IMG/VR virus record: IMGVR_UViG_3300025125_001199
Span: 1-20,674 of that record
DNA: 20,674 nucleotides
Reading direction: 5' to 3' (one strand)
DNA from: a virus
Shown: positions 20,382-20,674 of the stretch, in pieces
Layout of the letters: each line of letters opens with the position of its first letter
How positions within the stretch are numbered: the first letter of the stretch is position 1
The notes under the pieces: model-generated
The model's database searches: none
Told to the model about the DNA's origin: nothing
Seen by the model: the letters and a program-made list of their open reading frames with translations, nothing else
Program-made: the position numbers and the translations under genes

Positions 20382-20674
20382 GTTGATGGTGTATATAGAG
20401 GTTCAAGAGCCTCTTTTAAATTTTCTTGAGCCGTTTTTACTCCCTGAACCCTAGTATTTGCTTCATTAATTGATATTTGATTTAAAGCATGTTTTGATAT
20501 ATCGGTAGCTTCATTAGTAAGTTGAGTCAATATATTAGGATTGTTTTTTGCATCTCTTTTTTCTCTACTACTTACTTGCACATCTACATCACAACCTAAA
20601 AATTTACCAAGCGTTAATCTACCAATTTCTTGTTGATTAATAATATTTATCCGTTTTAATGTTAACATATCTGC
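20378..20674 (-). CDS. Protein of unknown function upstream of the hub gene (possibly cut by the window end)
   Basis: ATG at 20668 gives 96 residues, but the frame stays open to the window edge (20674), so a longer protein cannot be excluded. The visible part starts LKRINIINQQEIGRLTLGKF with a single Cys shortly after (GCDVDV), followed by a helical, polar C-terminus (TNEATDISKHALNQISINEA) that may be a coiled coil. It overlaps the gp5-like gene by four bases, which implies coupled translation and suggests a baseplate or hub assembly role. No family is recognised. Confidence 0.55.
   Translation of the reverse strand, partial: ADMLTLKRINIINQQEIGRLTLGKFLGCDVDVQVSSREKRDAKNNPNILTQLTNEATDISKHALNQISINEANTRVQGVKTAQENLKEALEPLYTPST

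Overview
The window is part of a low-GC (about one third G+C by eye) T4-like, contractile-tailed phage genome. The evidence is a T4-type tail sheath (gp18), tail tube (gp19), a tail-tube-like baseplate initiator (gp48/gp54 type) and a gp5-type baseplate hub, along with phage tRNA genes, dCMP deaminase, a B12-dependent ribonucleotide reductase and Hsp20. Gene content and base composition suggest a marine myophage, of the kind that infects SAR11-like or cyanobacterial hosts. No gene here fixes the host.

Layout. 1-5401 (+): tail and baseplate block. It holds the sheath (cut by the window start), a terminator, the tail tube, a small GNAT acetyltransferase, the gp48/54-like protein, a possible gp26-like hub protein and three small unrecognised genes. 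5583-8966 (+): class II ribonucleotide reductase (nrdJ), a GT-B glycosyltransferase and a second GNAT. 8984-9521: a leader that can form a pseudoknot, then hsp20 and a strong terminator. 9558-11880 (+): three adjacent glycosyltransferase-like genes. 11872-11965: a candidate free-standing structured RNA. 11989-14105 (+): a small gene, rmlA, a heptose-kinase-like PfkB kinase and a 74-residue gene. 14111-14384: tRNA-Leu(UAA), tRNA-Arg(UCU) and a probable 30-codon membrane micro-gene. 14416-15763 (+): two small basic proteins, dCMP deaminase, a PQ-loop (SemiSWEET-like) membrane protein and a membrane/coiled-coil protein. 15765-18088 (+): a possible glycosyltransferase, a sulfotransferase, a small gene and another glycosyltransferase. 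18072-20674 (-): gp5-like hub and an upstream 96-residue gene, convergent with the rest.

How it fits together. Nucleotide-sugar synthesis (RmlA), sugar phosphorylation (HldE-like kinase), four or more glycosyltransferases, a sulfotransferase and two acetyltransferases form an unusually full set for building or decorating a glycan, on the virion or on the host envelope. NrdJ and dCMP deaminase feed dNTP synthesis.

The most distinctive signal is in the gene starts. Many first-of-operon start codons lie only 5-8 bases downstream of a promoter -10 element. Some have T4-late-like TATAAATA variants and others have TTGAnn-15/17-TATAAT. These transcripts should begin on, or within about 3 bases of, the start codon, which implies widespread leaderless translation. 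Several -35 boxes (TTGA) also contain the TGA stop codon of the upstream gene.
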